Source of the DNA: DATAOG01 sp963753685
GTDB lineage: Bacteria > Pseudomonadota > Alphaproteobacteria > Geminicoccales > Geminicoccaceae
Assembly (NCBI GenBank): GCA_963753685.1
Contig: CAVWDE010000007.1
Location: 1-64,000, forward strand
Direction: 5' to 3'
Length of the DNA: 64,000 nt
Shown: one piece after another, positions 34,311 through 43,475 of the stretch
Position numbering within the stretch: position 1 is the stretch's first letter
Layout: each line of letters opens with the position of its first letter
The notes under the pieces: generated by a model
The model's input: the letters and a program-made list of their open reading frames with translations, nothing else
The model's database searches: none
What the model was told of the DNA's origin: nothing
Translations under genes and position numbers: made by a program

Positions 34311-36412
34311 GCCGGCACCAGCTCTTCCTGACGCGCCGACGCAGCGGCGGCAATCGGCTCGGGGCGCAGCCAGACGGCGGTGTCGTGGAACACAGCGCCC
34401 CCTCCGGGCGGCGCCGCCTCCGCGCTGATCAGGGCGTTGATGCCAATGCCCTCCTCGAAGGCGGCGTTGGGCCAGATGCTCTCGACCACGAGCACGCCCG
34501 GCTGCTGGCCGTCCTTGAGCTCCGCGTGCACGACCACCGAGCCGCGCTCGTTGCCGAGCCGGATCCGGTCGCCGGCGCCGACCCCGAGCCTGGCCGCATC
34601 CTCGGGATGGACCAGCACGGTCGGCCGGCCCTCGCGCCGCTGCGAGGTCGGCATCTCGGTGAAGCTCGTGTTGAGGTAATTGCGCGCCGGCGCCGCCACC
34701 AGCCGGAACGGGCGCGCCGCATCGATCTCGTCGATGATCGCGAAATGGTCGGGCAGCTTGGGCATGCGCGCGTGATCCCGGCCCTGGCGCGACCAGTCGG
34801 GCTTGAACTGGAATTTTCCGGACGGAGTGGGAAAGCCGTCCAGGTGGTGCGCGGTCCGGTAGTCCGGCATCGCATCATAGCCGCCCGCGGCATCGACGGT
34901 CGCGGCATCCGGCCAGCGCGAGCGCTTGAGCAGATCGTCGATCAGCTGCCACTCGGTCATCTCGAAGCCGGGATGCGCCGGCGCGCCGAGCCGCCGCGCC
35001 AGCTCGCAGATGACGAAATGGTTGGTCCGGCACTCGGCATAGGGCTCGAAGATTTTTCGCGCGGTCTGGAGCCGGGTGTGGCCGGACGCCTGATAGATGT
35101 CGTCGTGCTCCAGGAACATGGTTGCCGGCAGCACGATGTCGGCCATCTGCGCGGTCTCGGTCAGGAACTGCTCGTGGACGCAGACGAACAGGTCATCGCG
35201 GGCGAAACCCCGGTGCACCTTCTCGAGCTCGGGCGCCACGCACATCGGATTGGTGTTCTGGATCAGGAGCGCGGTGACCGGCGGGCCGTCGCCCAGATCC
35301 TGCGGGTCGCCGGTCAGGATCGGGCCGATCCGCGACTGATCGAGCAGCCGGACCCGAGGGTCGATCAGGTCCCAGCCTTCGATCAGGGTCTTGTCCCAAT
35401 GGTAGAGATCGCCCTGATTGTAGAGCGCGCCACCGCCCTCGTGCTGAAACGCTCCGGTCACGATCGGCAGGCAGGACGCCGCGTGCATGTTGGCCGCACC
35501 ATTGCGCGAGCGGGTGAAGCCAAAGCCGAGCCGCAGAAAGGAGCGCTTGGTCGAGCCGTAGAGCCTGGCGAAGTCCTCGATCGTCTCGACCGGCAGGCCG
35601 GTGATCCGGGCCGCCCATTCCGGCGTCCGCGTCCGGAAATGCGCCTCCGCCTCCTGCCAGTCGTCGGCGTAGTTCTCGAGGTAGGCGCGATCGGCATAAC
35701 CATCGCGGAACAGGACATGCATGACCGCGCAGGCGAGCGCGCCGTCGGTGCCGGGGCGGAGTGCTATGTGCACGTCCGCCTGCTCGGCGGTGCCGGTCCG
35801 GTAGGGGTCGACCACCACCAGCTTCGCGCCCCGCGCCTTACGCGCCCGGGCGACGTGGGTCATGACGTTGACCTGGGTGTTCACGGGATTGGTGCCCCAG
35901 ATCACGATCAGGTCGGAGTGCACCATCTCGTCGCACATCACGCCCCAGCGGCGCCCGTAGCCCGCGCGCCAGCCGGCATCCGAGAGCGTGACGCAGATCG
36001 TGGTGTGCCAGCCCGAATAGCGCATGGCGTGGCGCAGCCGGTTGATGCCGTCGCGCTGCACGAGGCCCATGGTGCCGGCGTAAAAGTAGGGCCAGACGGT
36101 CTCGGGCCCATGCTGCGCTGCGGCGCGCGTCAGCCGGTCCGCGACCTCGTCGAGGGCGTCGTCCCAGGCGATCGGCGCGAATTTTTTCGAACCTTTCGGC
36201 CCGACCCGGCGCAGCGGCTGGCGCAGGCGGTCCGGATGATGGAAGCGCTCGTGGTAGCGCGCGACCTTGGCGCAGATCACGCCCGCGGTGTAGGGGTTGC
36301 GGTCGGAGCCCCGCACCTTGCCGAGCCGGCCGCCGTCGAGCCGCTCGACCTCGAGCGCGCATACGCTCGGGCAATCGTGCGGGCAGACGGAGGGCAGGAA
36401 TTCGCTGGCCAT
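34307..36412 (-). CDS. Molybdopterin (bis-MGD) oxidoreductase, single large subunit
   Basis: 701 residues from ATG 36412, which fits GAGGGAGCCGTC just upstream. The N-terminal iron-sulfur motif is CPHDCPSVC followed by AGVICAKVARYHERF (4Fe-4S ligands), then the bis-MGD-binding blocks (YFYAGTMGLVQRDG, VVDPYRTGTAEQADVHIALRPGTDGALA, GFTRSRNGAANMHAA) and the C-terminal Molydop_binding fold (GAGDRIRLGNERGSVVVHAELKD). No partner subunit is present, as in a cytoplasmic, self-contained oxidoreductase of the BisC/anaerobic-dehydrogenase group. Substrate unknown. Not Tat-exported. Its start codon overlaps that of the divergent TPR gene. Confidence 0.92.
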   Translation of the reverse strand: MASEFLPSVCPHDCPSVCALEVERLDGGRLGKVRGSDRNPYTAGVICAKVARYHERFHHPDRLRQPLRRVGPKGSKKFAPIAWDDALDEVADRLTRAAAQHGPETVWPYFYAGTMGLVQRDGINRLRHAMRYSGWHTTICVTLSDAGWRAGYGRRWGVMCDEMVHSDLIVIWGTNPVNTQVNVMTHVARARKARGAKLVVVDPYRTGTAEQADVHIALRPGTDGALACAVMHVLFRDGYADRAYLENYADDWQEAEAHFRTRTPEWAARITGLPVETIEDFARLYGSTKRSFLRLGFGFTRSRNGAANMHAASCLPIVTGAFQHEGGGALYNQGDLYHWDKTLIEGWDLIDPRVRLLDQSRIGPILTGDPQDLGDGPPVTALLIQNTNPMCVAPELEKVHRGFARDDLFVCVHEQFLTETAQMADIVLPATMFLEHDDIYQASGHTRLQTARKIFEPYAECRTNHFVICELARRLGAPAHPGFEMTEWQLIDDLLKRSRWPDAATVDAAGGYDAMPDYRTAHHLDGFPTPSGKFQFKPDWSRQGRDHARMPKLPDHFAIIDEIDAARPFRLVAAPARNYLNTSFTEMPTSQRREGRPTVLVHPEDAARLGVGAGDRIRLGNERGSVVVHAELKDGQQPGVLVVESIWPNAAFEEGIGINALISAEAAPPGGGAVFHDTAVWLRPEPIAAAASARQEELVPA

Positions 36413-37562
36413 GACGGCTCCCTCGAAGGCGGCGATTGGCGCCATCATAGCCGCCAAGGCGCGCCTGGCTAGATCGCTCCTCGCAGCACTCGCGGTGGCG
36501 GCGGCGTCCGTGCACGCCGCGGCGCCGCCCGAGCCCTGCCGGTCGGACGAGCCGGCGATCACTGACCTCGGCGCGGCGCTGGCGATCGGCGGCCGGCCGG
36601 CGGCCGAGCGCGCGGCGCTGCTGCACCGGCGGGGCCAGATGCTCCATGCGCAGGGCGACGATCCGGCTGCCGAGGACGACTACGACGCGGCGCTCGCTCT
36701 CGCCCCCGACCTTGCCGAGGCCTACCTGGATCGGGCCACCTTGTATGCCGATCAGGCCGGCTTCGAGCCGGCGCTAGCCGACCTCGATCGCGCGATCGGC
36801 CTGCGGCCGGATTGGTCCGAGGCCAACGTTCGTCGCGGCGCCGTCAACTATGAGCTCGGCGCGTATCAGAGCGCGGTCGATGACTTCACCAGGGCGGTCC
36901 AACTCGATCCCGGGAGCGCGGCCGGCTATCTGGGCCGCGCCAACGCGCTCCGCGACAGCGGCCAGGCCGAGCGGGCGCTCGCCGACTACGACGCAGCGCT
37001 CCGGCTTGCGCCGGACGATGGGGAGATCTGGTTCGAGCGCGCGGTCGCCCAGCACCGGCTTGACCGGTTCGACGCCGAGCAGGCCGACTGGACCAAGGCG
37101 ATCGTGCTCGATCCGGACCTGTTCTGGCTGTACGGCATCGCCTACCGGCACCGCTTCCTGTACGAGGAGATCCGCTCTGATCACCGGACCGCGCGCCTGC
37201 GCGCGCCCGACAACGCCAAGGCCTACTACAATCGCGCCGAGGCCTATCGCTACCGGCGCCGGTACTGCCGGGCGCTGCGGGACTACCGCCGCGCGATCGC
37301 TTTGCGCCCCGGCTACGACGACGCCCTGCTCGGCAGCGGCATCACCCTCCTGGCGCTGGGCGCGGCCGACGCCGCGCTCGCGGATCTGTCCAAGGTGCTC
37401 CGGCGCGCGCCCAGCCGGGTCGAGGCTTACTTCTATCGCGGCCTCGCCTACCGCGCGGCCGGCTTGCCGGAGGCCGCCCGCGCCGACTTCGCCCGCGCCG
37501 CGCAGCTGGCACCCTCCAACCCGGTGGTCCAGACGGCGCTCGCGGCCGCTCCGGAACGCTGA
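36411..37562 (+). CDS. Exported TPR-repeat protein
   Basis: 383 residues from ATG 36411, the only ATG in frame before a signal-peptide-like segment (ARSLLAALAVAAASVHAAA). The mature protein is a tandem array of about eight 34-residue tetratricopeptide repeats (examples: AYLDRATLYADQAGFEPALADLDRAIGLRPD; AYYNRAEAYRYRRRYCRALRDYRRAIALRPG). It is probably a periplasmic protein-binding scaffold. Its start codon overlaps the divergent start of the oxidoreductase gene (shared CATG at 36410-36413), leaving no intergenic promoter space. It is convergent with ggt, 5 bp away. Confidence 0.88.
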   Translation: MTAPSKAAIGAIIAAKARLARSLLAALAVAAASVHAAAPPEPCRSDEPAITDLGAALAIGGRPAAERAALLHRRGQMLHAQGDDPAAEDDYDAALALAPDLAEAYLDRATLYADQAGFEPALADLDRAIGLRPDWSEANVRRGAVNYELGAYQSAVDDFTRAVQLDPGSAAGYLGRANALRDSGQAERALADYDAALRLAPDDGEIWFERAVAQHRLDRFDAEQADWTKAIVLDPDLFWLYGIAYRHRFLYEEIRSDHRTARLRAPDNAKAYYNRAEAYRYRRRYCRALRDYRRAIALRPGYDDALLGSGITLLALGAADAALADLSKVLRRAPSRVEAYFYRGLAYRAAGLPEAARADFARAAQLAPSNPVVQTALAAAPER

Positions 37563-37567
37563 GCGCC

Positions 37568-39136
37568 TCACCCCCCAGCCGCGCAGCCGGCGACCGGTTG
37601 CCAGGGGTCGGTCATGCCGCAGGCCTCGCCCGTCGCCGGATCGCGCAGCACCGCCGACGGGTAGGCGAACAGGTTCGGATAGACCCTGGGTATGACCCCG
37701 CGCACGGCGAAGCGCGCGCCGAGCGCGTCCAGGATCGCCGGCTCCAGGCGGGCGTCGACGGTGACCTGCGGTTCGCCCGAGACGTCGATCCTGGGCATGT
37801 GGAACGCGGTTTCGAGATCGAGGCCGCCATCGATCAGCATCGAGGCGAGCTGCAGCACCGCCGGCATGATCTTGCGCCCGCCCGAAGCACCGAGCGCGAA
37901 CCATGGGGTACCGGCCCGGGTCGCGATCACCGGGCACATATTGGCCAGCGGCCGCTTGCCCGGCGCCAGCGAGTTGGGCCGGCCCGGGCGCGGGTCGAAC
38001 CACATGATGCCGTTGTTGAGCAGGATGCCGGTGCGTGGCGAGACGATCTTGCTGCCGAACACCGACAGCAGGGTCTGGGTCAGGCTGACCATGGTGCCGG
38101 CACGGTCGACCACCGCGAGATGGGTGGTGCAGGCGGGATCGCGGGCATCCTGCATGTCCCCCATCGTCGCCAGCCGGCGCTCGTTGGCGGCGACGAGCGC
38201 CGAGGCGAAGGCCGCATAAGCCTCCGCGTCCGGCGACCCGGCCGCCACCTTGCCCGCGATCAGTGCCAGAGCATGGGCCAGGGTCGGCCCGGCGCTGAGG
38301 CCGGGCGGCGCCTGCAGGACGGCGCCGCCGTGCGCGATTTCAAGGGGATCGACCACGCGGGCCTGGTAGCGGCGAAGGTCGTCCGTCGTCAGCACGCCGC
38401 CCGCCTGGCGCACGTCATCGACCAGAAGCGCCGCCAGTTCGCCGCTCAGGAGGTCCTCCGGTCCGACCTCGGCGATCCGCTGCAGGGTCGTCTCGAGGCG
38501 GCCGAGCGGCAGGTAGCCGAGGCTGCCGTCCTGGTTTGGCGCGGGCGGCAGCCCGTCCGGCAGGTAGACTGCCCGCGCCTCCTCGAACCTCTGGAGATCC
38601 CGTGCCGCGAACGCGATCCGCAGCCCGCAGTGCCAATCGACCGGCAGGCCTGCCTTGGCGAGCGCGATCGCGGGTGCCGCGAGCTTCGCCCAGGAAAGGC
38701 TCGCATGCCGCTCGAACGCGAGCGCGAGGCCGGCCGCCTGGCCCGGGACCGCGATCGCGAGCGGCCCCGAGACGTTGCGATCGTCCTGAACCGCGGGCCA
38801 GCCGAACAGATCGCGGTCGCGGCCGCCGGTCGCCAGCGGGTAGCGGGCGGGGTCGAGGCCGGCGGGCGCGACCATGCCGAACTCGATCACCTCGGGCGGG
38901 CGGCCGTCCGCGGGCGCGATCACCATCAGCCCGCCGCCGCCGAGGCCGCTCATCCAGGGCTCGAGCACGGCCAGCGCCAGCGAGGTCGCGAGCGCCGCAT
39001 CGACGGCATTGCCGCCGGCTTGGAGGACCTCGGCGCCGACTTCGGCGGCAGCGCGATGCTGGGCGGCAACCATTCCGCCTGGGGCGCGCAGGGCGGGCTT
39101 GTGCACAACCCACGGTGACGCTATCTCTCTCGTCAT
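37568..39136 (-). CDS. ggt: Gamma-glutamyltransferase
   Basis: 522 residues from ATG 39136. An N-terminal-nucleophile hydrolase that cleaves gamma-glutamyl bonds, e.g. of glutathione; the proenzyme self-processes at a Thr. Features: VAAQHRAAAEVGAEVLQAGGNAVDAALATSLALAVLEPWMSGLGGGG (large-subunit start), the nucleophile region CTTHLAVVDRAGTMVSLTQTL (~residue 340), LNNGIMWFDPRPGRPNSLAPGKRPLANMCPVI and GASGGRKIMPAV. There is no clear signal peptide, so it may be cytoplasmic. This is a short-type GGT, ~20-60 residues smaller than E. coli Ggt. Relevant to glutathione turnover with the GSH-dependent formaldehyde genes. Confidence 0.93.
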   Translation of the reverse strand: MTREIASPWVVHKPALRAPGGMVAAQHRAAAEVGAEVLQAGGNAVDAALATSLALAVLEPWMSGLGGGGLMVIAPADGRPPEVIEFGMVAPAGLDPARYPLATGGRDRDLFGWPAVQDDRNVSGPLAIAVPGQAAGLALAFERHASLSWAKLAAPAIALAKAGLPVDWHCGLRIAFAARDLQRFEEARAVYLPDGLPPAPNQDGSLGYLPLGRLETTLQRIAEVGPEDLLSGELAALLVDDVRQAGGVLTTDDLRRYQARVVDPLEIAHGGAVLQAPPGLSAGPTLAHALALIAGKVAAGSPDAEAYAAFASALVAANERRLATMGDMQDARDPACTTHLAVVDRAGTMVSLTQTLLSVFGSKIVSPRTGILLNNGIMWFDPRPGRPNSLAPGKRPLANMCPVIATRAGTPWFALGASGGRKIMPAVLQLASMLIDGGLDLETAFHMPRIDVSGEPQVTVDARLEPAILDALGARFAVRGVIPRVYPNLFAYPSAVLRDPATGEACGMTDPWQPVAGCAAGG

Positions 39137-39188
39137 GCGCGACCCTCGCTTAACTAAATCCTGATCGCCCGGCGCTAGGCTCAAAAGG

Positions 39189-39914
39189 ATGGGCCAGATC
39201 ATCGTCGTCGGCAATCTCAAGGGTGGCACGGGCAAGACCACGATCGCGGTCAACCTGGCCTGCGCGCTGGCGGACGAGGGTCGGGCGGTGAGCCTGCTGG
39301 ACGTCGATCCGCAGGCCAGCGCCAGCGAGTGGTCGCGCTCCGGCCGGTTGCCGATCCGGGTCGAGGCGGCCCCGCTCGCTGATGGCACCGGTGGCGGCCG
39401 CTGGCTGGCCCGGGCCGCCGAGCTGGCGAGCGCCGCCGATGTCCTGGTGATGGATCTGCCCCCGGTGCTGGTGCCGGCGATCGCCTCGGCGATCATGATC
39501 GCGGATCTGGTCCTGGTGCCAATCACGCCCTCGGCGGTCGACGTGGCCCCGACCGAGCGGGTCCTGGGGATGATCCGCAACAGCCGCGAGAGCCGGCCCG
39601 ACCACAAGCCGATGGCGCTGCTGGTGCCCAACAAGGTCGATGTGCGCGCCTACTACCACGAGGCGACCGAGGCGGCGGTGGACGGCCTGCGCGAGCGCTG
39701 GGCGCCACCGATCCACCAGCACACCGACCACGTCAACGCCTTCGCGGTCGGCAGCTGGACCGGCAGCTACGCCCCGAACTCCAAGGCGGCGCTGGACATC
39801 TTCGCGCTCGCCGACGCGGTCGAGGCGATCCTCGGCATCGCGCGCCGGCCGCGCCCGGCGGCGACCCAACCCTCCGCCGCGGCGCGCAAGGCAGAGCCTC
39901 AGCGCGTGATCTGA
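39189..39914 (+). CDS. Orphan ParA-family ATPase
   Basis: 241 residues from ATG 39189. Deviant Walker A KGGTGKTTIAVNLA at residue 11, Walker B-like VLVMDLPPVLV (~96) and a Q-rich signature LLDVDPQASASEW. These are the marks of MinD/ParA-type partitioning ATPases. There is no adjacent parB, origin or parS, so it is not a replicon-partition pair; such orphan ParAs often position a protein complex. The C-terminus is a basic/low-complexity tail (RPRPAATQPSAAARKA). Convergent with cysI, 8 bp away. Confidence 0.9.
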   Translation: MGQIIVVGNLKGGTGKTTIAVNLACALADEGRAVSLLDVDPQASASEWSRSGRLPIRVEAAPLADGTGGGRWLARAAELASAADVLVMDLPPVLVPAIASAIMIADLVLVPITPSAVDVAPTERVLGMIRNSRESRPDHKPMALLVPNKVDVRAYYHEATEAAVDGLRERWAPPIHQHTDHVNAFAVGSWTGSYAPNSKAALDIFALADAVEAILGIARRPRPAATQPSAAARKAEPQRVI

Positions 39915-39922
39915 GGCGGCGT

Positions 39923-41635
39923 TCAGGCCGCGCGCAGCTCGGGCGCCAGATTGGCGTGGAAGTCGGCGCCCGCCCTGGTCGCGGCGACGTGGCCCTGCCG
40001 GATCACGAAGTCGCCGAACCGCTCGCCGGCGAAGCGCTCCTTGGCGTAGCTCAGGATCAGCGGCGTGAGCGCGGCGACGATCTCGTCGTGGCCAACGTCC
40101 TTCCGGTAGAGCTTGTTCAGCCGCGAGCCATCGAAGGCGGCGCCGAGATAGAGGTTGTAGGTGCCGGGCGCCCGCCCTACCAGGCCGATCTCGGCCAGAT
40201 AGGGCCGGGCGCAGCCATTCGGGCAGCCGGTCATGCGGATCACGATCTCGTCGTCGCGCAGGCCCGCCTGCTCGATCACGCCTTCGAGGGCGCGCACCAG
40301 GTCCGGCAGGTAACGCTCGCTCTCGGCCAGCGCCAGGCCGCAGGTCGGCAGTGCCACGCAGGCCATCGAGTTGAGCCGGAGGCCGGAAAGCTCGTTGGTC
40401 AGGCCGAACTGCCGAATCAACCGGTCGACCCGCGCCTTCTGGCGCTTCGGCACGCCGGCGATGATCAGGTTCTGATTTGCGGTCAGGCGGAAGTCGCCCT
40501 CGTGGACGCCGGCGATCGTGCGCAACCCCGTCTTCATGAGCTGGGCGGCGGTATCCTTCACCCGGCCGTTCTCGATGAACAAGGTGTAGTGCCAGTTGCC
40601 CTCGTGGTCCTCGACCCAGCCGTAGCGATCGCCGGTGTTCTCGAACCGGAACGGGCGCGGCGCCTCGAGTGCAAACCCCAGCCGGCGCTCGACCTCGGCA
40701 CGGAACCAGCCGAGGCCCTTATCCTCGATCGTGTATTTGAGCCTGGCGTGCTTGCGGTTGGCGCGATCGCCGAAGTCGCGCTGCACGGTCACCACCTGCT
40801 CGGCGACCGCGACCGCCTCCTCGGGCCGGCAGAACCCCATGACATCCGCGGTACGCGGATAGGTCTCGGGCTCGCCGTGGGTCATGCCCATGCCGCCGCC
40901 GACGGTGACATTGTAGCCGACGACGGCGCCCGCCGCGTCGGTGATCGCGATGAAGCCCAGATCGTGCGCGAACACGTCGACATCGTTTGAGGGCGGCACC
41001 GCGACCACGGTCTTGAACTTGCGCGGCAGGTAATGACGGCCGTAGATCGGCTCTTCCTCAACCTCGGTATCGATCACCTTCTCGCCATCCAGCCAGATCT
41101 CGTGATAGGCGCCGGTACGCGGCGTCAGGTGATCGCTGATCGCGCGCGCGAGTTCGAGTGCTGCGGCATGCGCCCTCGACTGATAGGGGTTGGGGTTGCA
41201 CATGACGTTGCGATTGACGTCGCCGCAGGCCGCGACCGTATCCATCAGCGCCGCGTTGATCGCCTGCATGGTGCGCTTGAGGTTGCTCTTGATCACGCCA
41301 TGCAGCTGGAAGGCCTGGCGCGTGGTGAGCCGGAGCGTGCCGTTGCCGAAGTCGTCGGCAATCCGGTCCATGGCCAGCCACTGCGCGGGCGTGCAGACGC
41401 CGCCCGGCACCCGCACCCGGACCATGAAGGCGTAGGCCTGCTCGAGTTTTTTCCGACGGCGCTCGGGCCGGAGGTCGCGGTCGTCCTGCAGATAGGTGCC
41501 GTGGAACTTGGTGAGCTGGGCGTCGTCCTCATGGATCGCGCCGGTCACCGCTTGGCCAAGGCCATCCTCGATCGTGCCGCGCAGAAAGCGGCTCGCTTCC
41601 TTGATGTCCTCGTTCTTGCTGCGCGCAGTGGTCAT
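39923..41635 (-). CDS. cysI: Assimilatory sulfite reductase hemoprotein subunit
   Basis: 570 residues from ATG 41635, with GGGAG 8 bp upstream (a GTG at 41644 is possible). It carries siroheme and a [4Fe-4S] cluster and reduces sulfite to sulfide with six electrons from CysJ. The cluster ligands are visible as CVALPTCGLALAESERYLPDL and MTGCPNGCARPYLAEI. N-terminal FHGTYLQDDRDLR and Arg-rich siroheme contact TTRQAFQLHGV are conserved. It lies 21 bp downstream of cysJ in one operon. Confidence 0.96.
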   Translation of the reverse strand: MTTARSKNEDIKEASRFLRGTIEDGLGQAVTGAIHEDDAQLTKFHGTYLQDDRDLRPERRRKKLEQAYAFMVRVRVPGGVCTPAQWLAMDRIADDFGNGTLRLTTRQAFQLHGVIKSNLKRTMQAINAALMDTVAACGDVNRNVMCNPNPYQSRAHAAALELARAISDHLTPRTGAYHEIWLDGEKVIDTEVEEEPIYGRHYLPRKFKTVVAVPPSNDVDVFAHDLGFIAITDAAGAVVGYNVTVGGGMGMTHGEPETYPRTADVMGFCRPEEAVAVAEQVVTVQRDFGDRANRKHARLKYTIEDKGLGWFRAEVERRLGFALEAPRPFRFENTGDRYGWVEDHEGNWHYTLFIENGRVKDTAAQLMKTGLRTIAGVHEGDFRLTANQNLIIAGVPKRQKARVDRLIRQFGLTNELSGLRLNSMACVALPTCGLALAESERYLPDLVRALEGVIEQAGLRDDEIVIRMTGCPNGCARPYLAEIGLVGRAPGTYNLYLGAAFDGSRLNKLYRKDVGHDEIVAALTPLILSYAKERFAGERFGDFVIRQGHVAATRAGADFHANLAPELRAA

Positions 41636-41656
41636 CGCTGTCACTCCCTGGCCGGC

Positions 41657-43447
41657 TCAATAGACGTCGCGCTGGTAGCGCCGCTGCTTCCTGAGGTCGC
41701 CGAGATAAGCCTCAGCGGCCTCGGGGGTGCGGCCGCTCTGGTCGGCGACGATCCGGGCGAGCATCGCGTGCACGTCTTTGGCCATCGCCTTCTCGTCGCC
41801 GCAGACGTAGAGATGCGCGCCCTCCTCGAGCCAGCCCCAGAGCTCGGCGCGGCGCTCCCACAGCCGGTTTTGGACGTAGACCTTCTCCGGCTGGTCGCGC
41901 GAGAACGCGACGTCGATCCGGCTCAAGACGCCCGCCTTCAGGAAGTCCTGCCAGTCGAGCTGATAGAGGAAGTCGTGCGTGTAGTTGCGATCGCCGAACA
42001 CCAGCCAGTTGCGACCCTTGGCGCCAAGCGCCTGCCGCTCCTGGAGAAAGGCGCGATAGGGGGCGACGCCGGTGCCGGGCCCGATCATGATCGCGGGCCG
42101 GTCCGCATCCTCGGGCAGGCGGAAATTCTTGTTCGGCTTGACGTACACCCCAAGCGTGTCGCCCGTGCGCAGACGCTCGGCGAGGAAGCCCGAGGCGACG
42201 CCCGTTCGCTGCCGGCCATGGCTCTGATAACGCACGAGGCCGAGGAGCAGGTGCGCCTCGTCGGGCACGGCCTTGAGCGAGGAGGCGACCGAATAGAGCC
42301 GGGGCGGCAGCTTGCGCAGCAGGCCGCTCAGCTGCTCGGGCGCCAGCAGACTGGGAAAATCTTCGAGCAGGTCGACGATCTGCCGGCCTTCCATGTAGTC
42401 GCGCCAGCCGTCGCCCGCGAGCAGTTCCCGGAGCGCCGGCGCCGCGTTGACCTTGGCGAGCGCCTCCATGACCGGCCGCGAGAGCGCCGTGATGTCGAGT
42501 TCGCGGGCCAACCGCTCGGCAAGTTCAGGGTCGCCCTCGAGCCCGGCCGCGCGCAGGACCGCCTCGACCATCGCCGGATCGTTCTCGGCCACGATGCCGA
42601 GCGAATCGCCGGGCTCGAAGGTCAGGCCCGAGCCTGCGAGCGAGAGTTCGAGATGCATCGTCTGCTTGCCCGAGCGGCTGCCGTTCAGATTGACCAGCTC
42701 GGTGATCTCGGCCGGAAACGGATGGGCCTTGCCGTACGCCGGTGCCGCCGCCGGGTTGGCAAAGTCGAGGATCACCGCGCCGCGCCGCAATTCTGCACTG
42801 GCCGGCTCCGGCACGGCGCCCTCGGCCAGCTTCTCGAGCGCGCCCTCGGTCCAGTCGGCCGCCTGGCCTTCGTAGTCGAGATCACACTCGACATGCGGCG
42901 CGATGCGCAGGGCGCCGAGCTCGGCGAGACGGGCATCGATCCGCCGGCCGACCTCGCAGAAGTTGACGTAGCTGGAATCGCCGAGCGCCAGTACGCTGAA
43001 GCGGACGCCCTCGAAACGAGGCGCGTTCTCGGCCATCAGGCTCCTATAGAACTCGACCGCGCGCTCCGGCGGATCGCCCTCGCCCCAGGTGCTGGCGATC
43101 ACCAGCAGGTGAGGCACCTTGGCGATCTCGGCCGGGCTGGTCTCGGCCATGTCGACCAGCTTCGCCGAGAAACCCTGCTTGGCCGCGGCCTTCTTGGCCT
43201 CGGCGGCGACGCTTTCCGAATTGCCGGATTCGGTCCCGAACAGGATCGTAAGCGGGATCTTCGCCCGTGGCTCCGCGCGCGGCGCGGCCAGCGGCAGCGC
43301 GGTCGCGGCATGGTAGCCCGCGAGAAAGCCCGCGAGCCAGTGGCGCTGCTCGAGGTTGGTCTCGGCCATCACGGCGTTCAGCGCCCGGATGTGCTCGGCC
43401 GGAAACGGCGCGCTCTCGGGCAGGACGGGCAGGGGGGAGCCGGACAT
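41657..43447 (-). CDS. cysJ: NADPH-sulfite reductase flavoprotein subunit
   Basis: 596 residues from ATG 43447 (MSGSPLPVLPE). Domain order is as in E. coli CysJ: flavodoxin/FMN domain (LTILFGTESGNSESVAAEAKKAA, ~residue 65; ASTWGEGDPPERAVEFY), FAD domain (PRLYSVASSLKAVPDEAHLLLGLV) and NADPH domain (GPGTGVAPYRAFLQERQ; VYVQNRLWER; YVCGDEKAMAKDVHAML). Ends in the typical Y-R-R-D-V-Y (YQRDVY). It supplies electrons to CysI. The gap to cysI is 21 bp; the cobA stop lies downstream of its start region with a short overlap-free spacing on the same strand. Confidence 0.96.
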   Translation of the reverse strand: MSGSPLPVLPESAPFPAEHIRALNAVMAETNLEQRHWLAGFLAGYHAATALPLAAPRAEPRAKIPLTILFGTESGNSESVAAEAKKAAAKQGFSAKLVDMAETSPAEIAKVPHLLVIASTWGEGDPPERAVEFYRSLMAENAPRFEGVRFSVLALGDSSYVNFCEVGRRIDARLAELGALRIAPHVECDLDYEGQAADWTEGALEKLAEGAVPEPASAELRRGAVILDFANPAAAPAYGKAHPFPAEITELVNLNGSRSGKQTMHLELSLAGSGLTFEPGDSLGIVAENDPAMVEAVLRAAGLEGDPELAERLARELDITALSRPVMEALAKVNAAPALRELLAGDGWRDYMEGRQIVDLLEDFPSLLAPEQLSGLLRKLPPRLYSVASSLKAVPDEAHLLLGLVRYQSHGRQRTGVASGFLAERLRTGDTLGVYVKPNKNFRLPEDADRPAIMIGPGTGVAPYRAFLQERQALGAKGRNWLVFGDRNYTHDFLYQLDWQDFLKAGVLSRIDVAFSRDQPEKVYVQNRLWERRAELWGWLEEGAHLYVCGDEKAMAKDVHAMLARIVADQSGRTPEAAEAYLGDLRKQRRYQRDVY

Positions 43448-43475
43448 CGGTCGCTCTCTTCCAAAAAAATCGGGT

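Noticed and set aside
34253..36472. 739-codon plus-strand ORF opposite the molybdopterin oxidoreductase
   Set aside because: Antisense shadow; the minus strand has intact cysteine and cofactor motifs.
39189..39914. ParA taken as a plasmid or replicon partition locus
   Set aside because: No ParB, iterons, parS or replication gene is near it.
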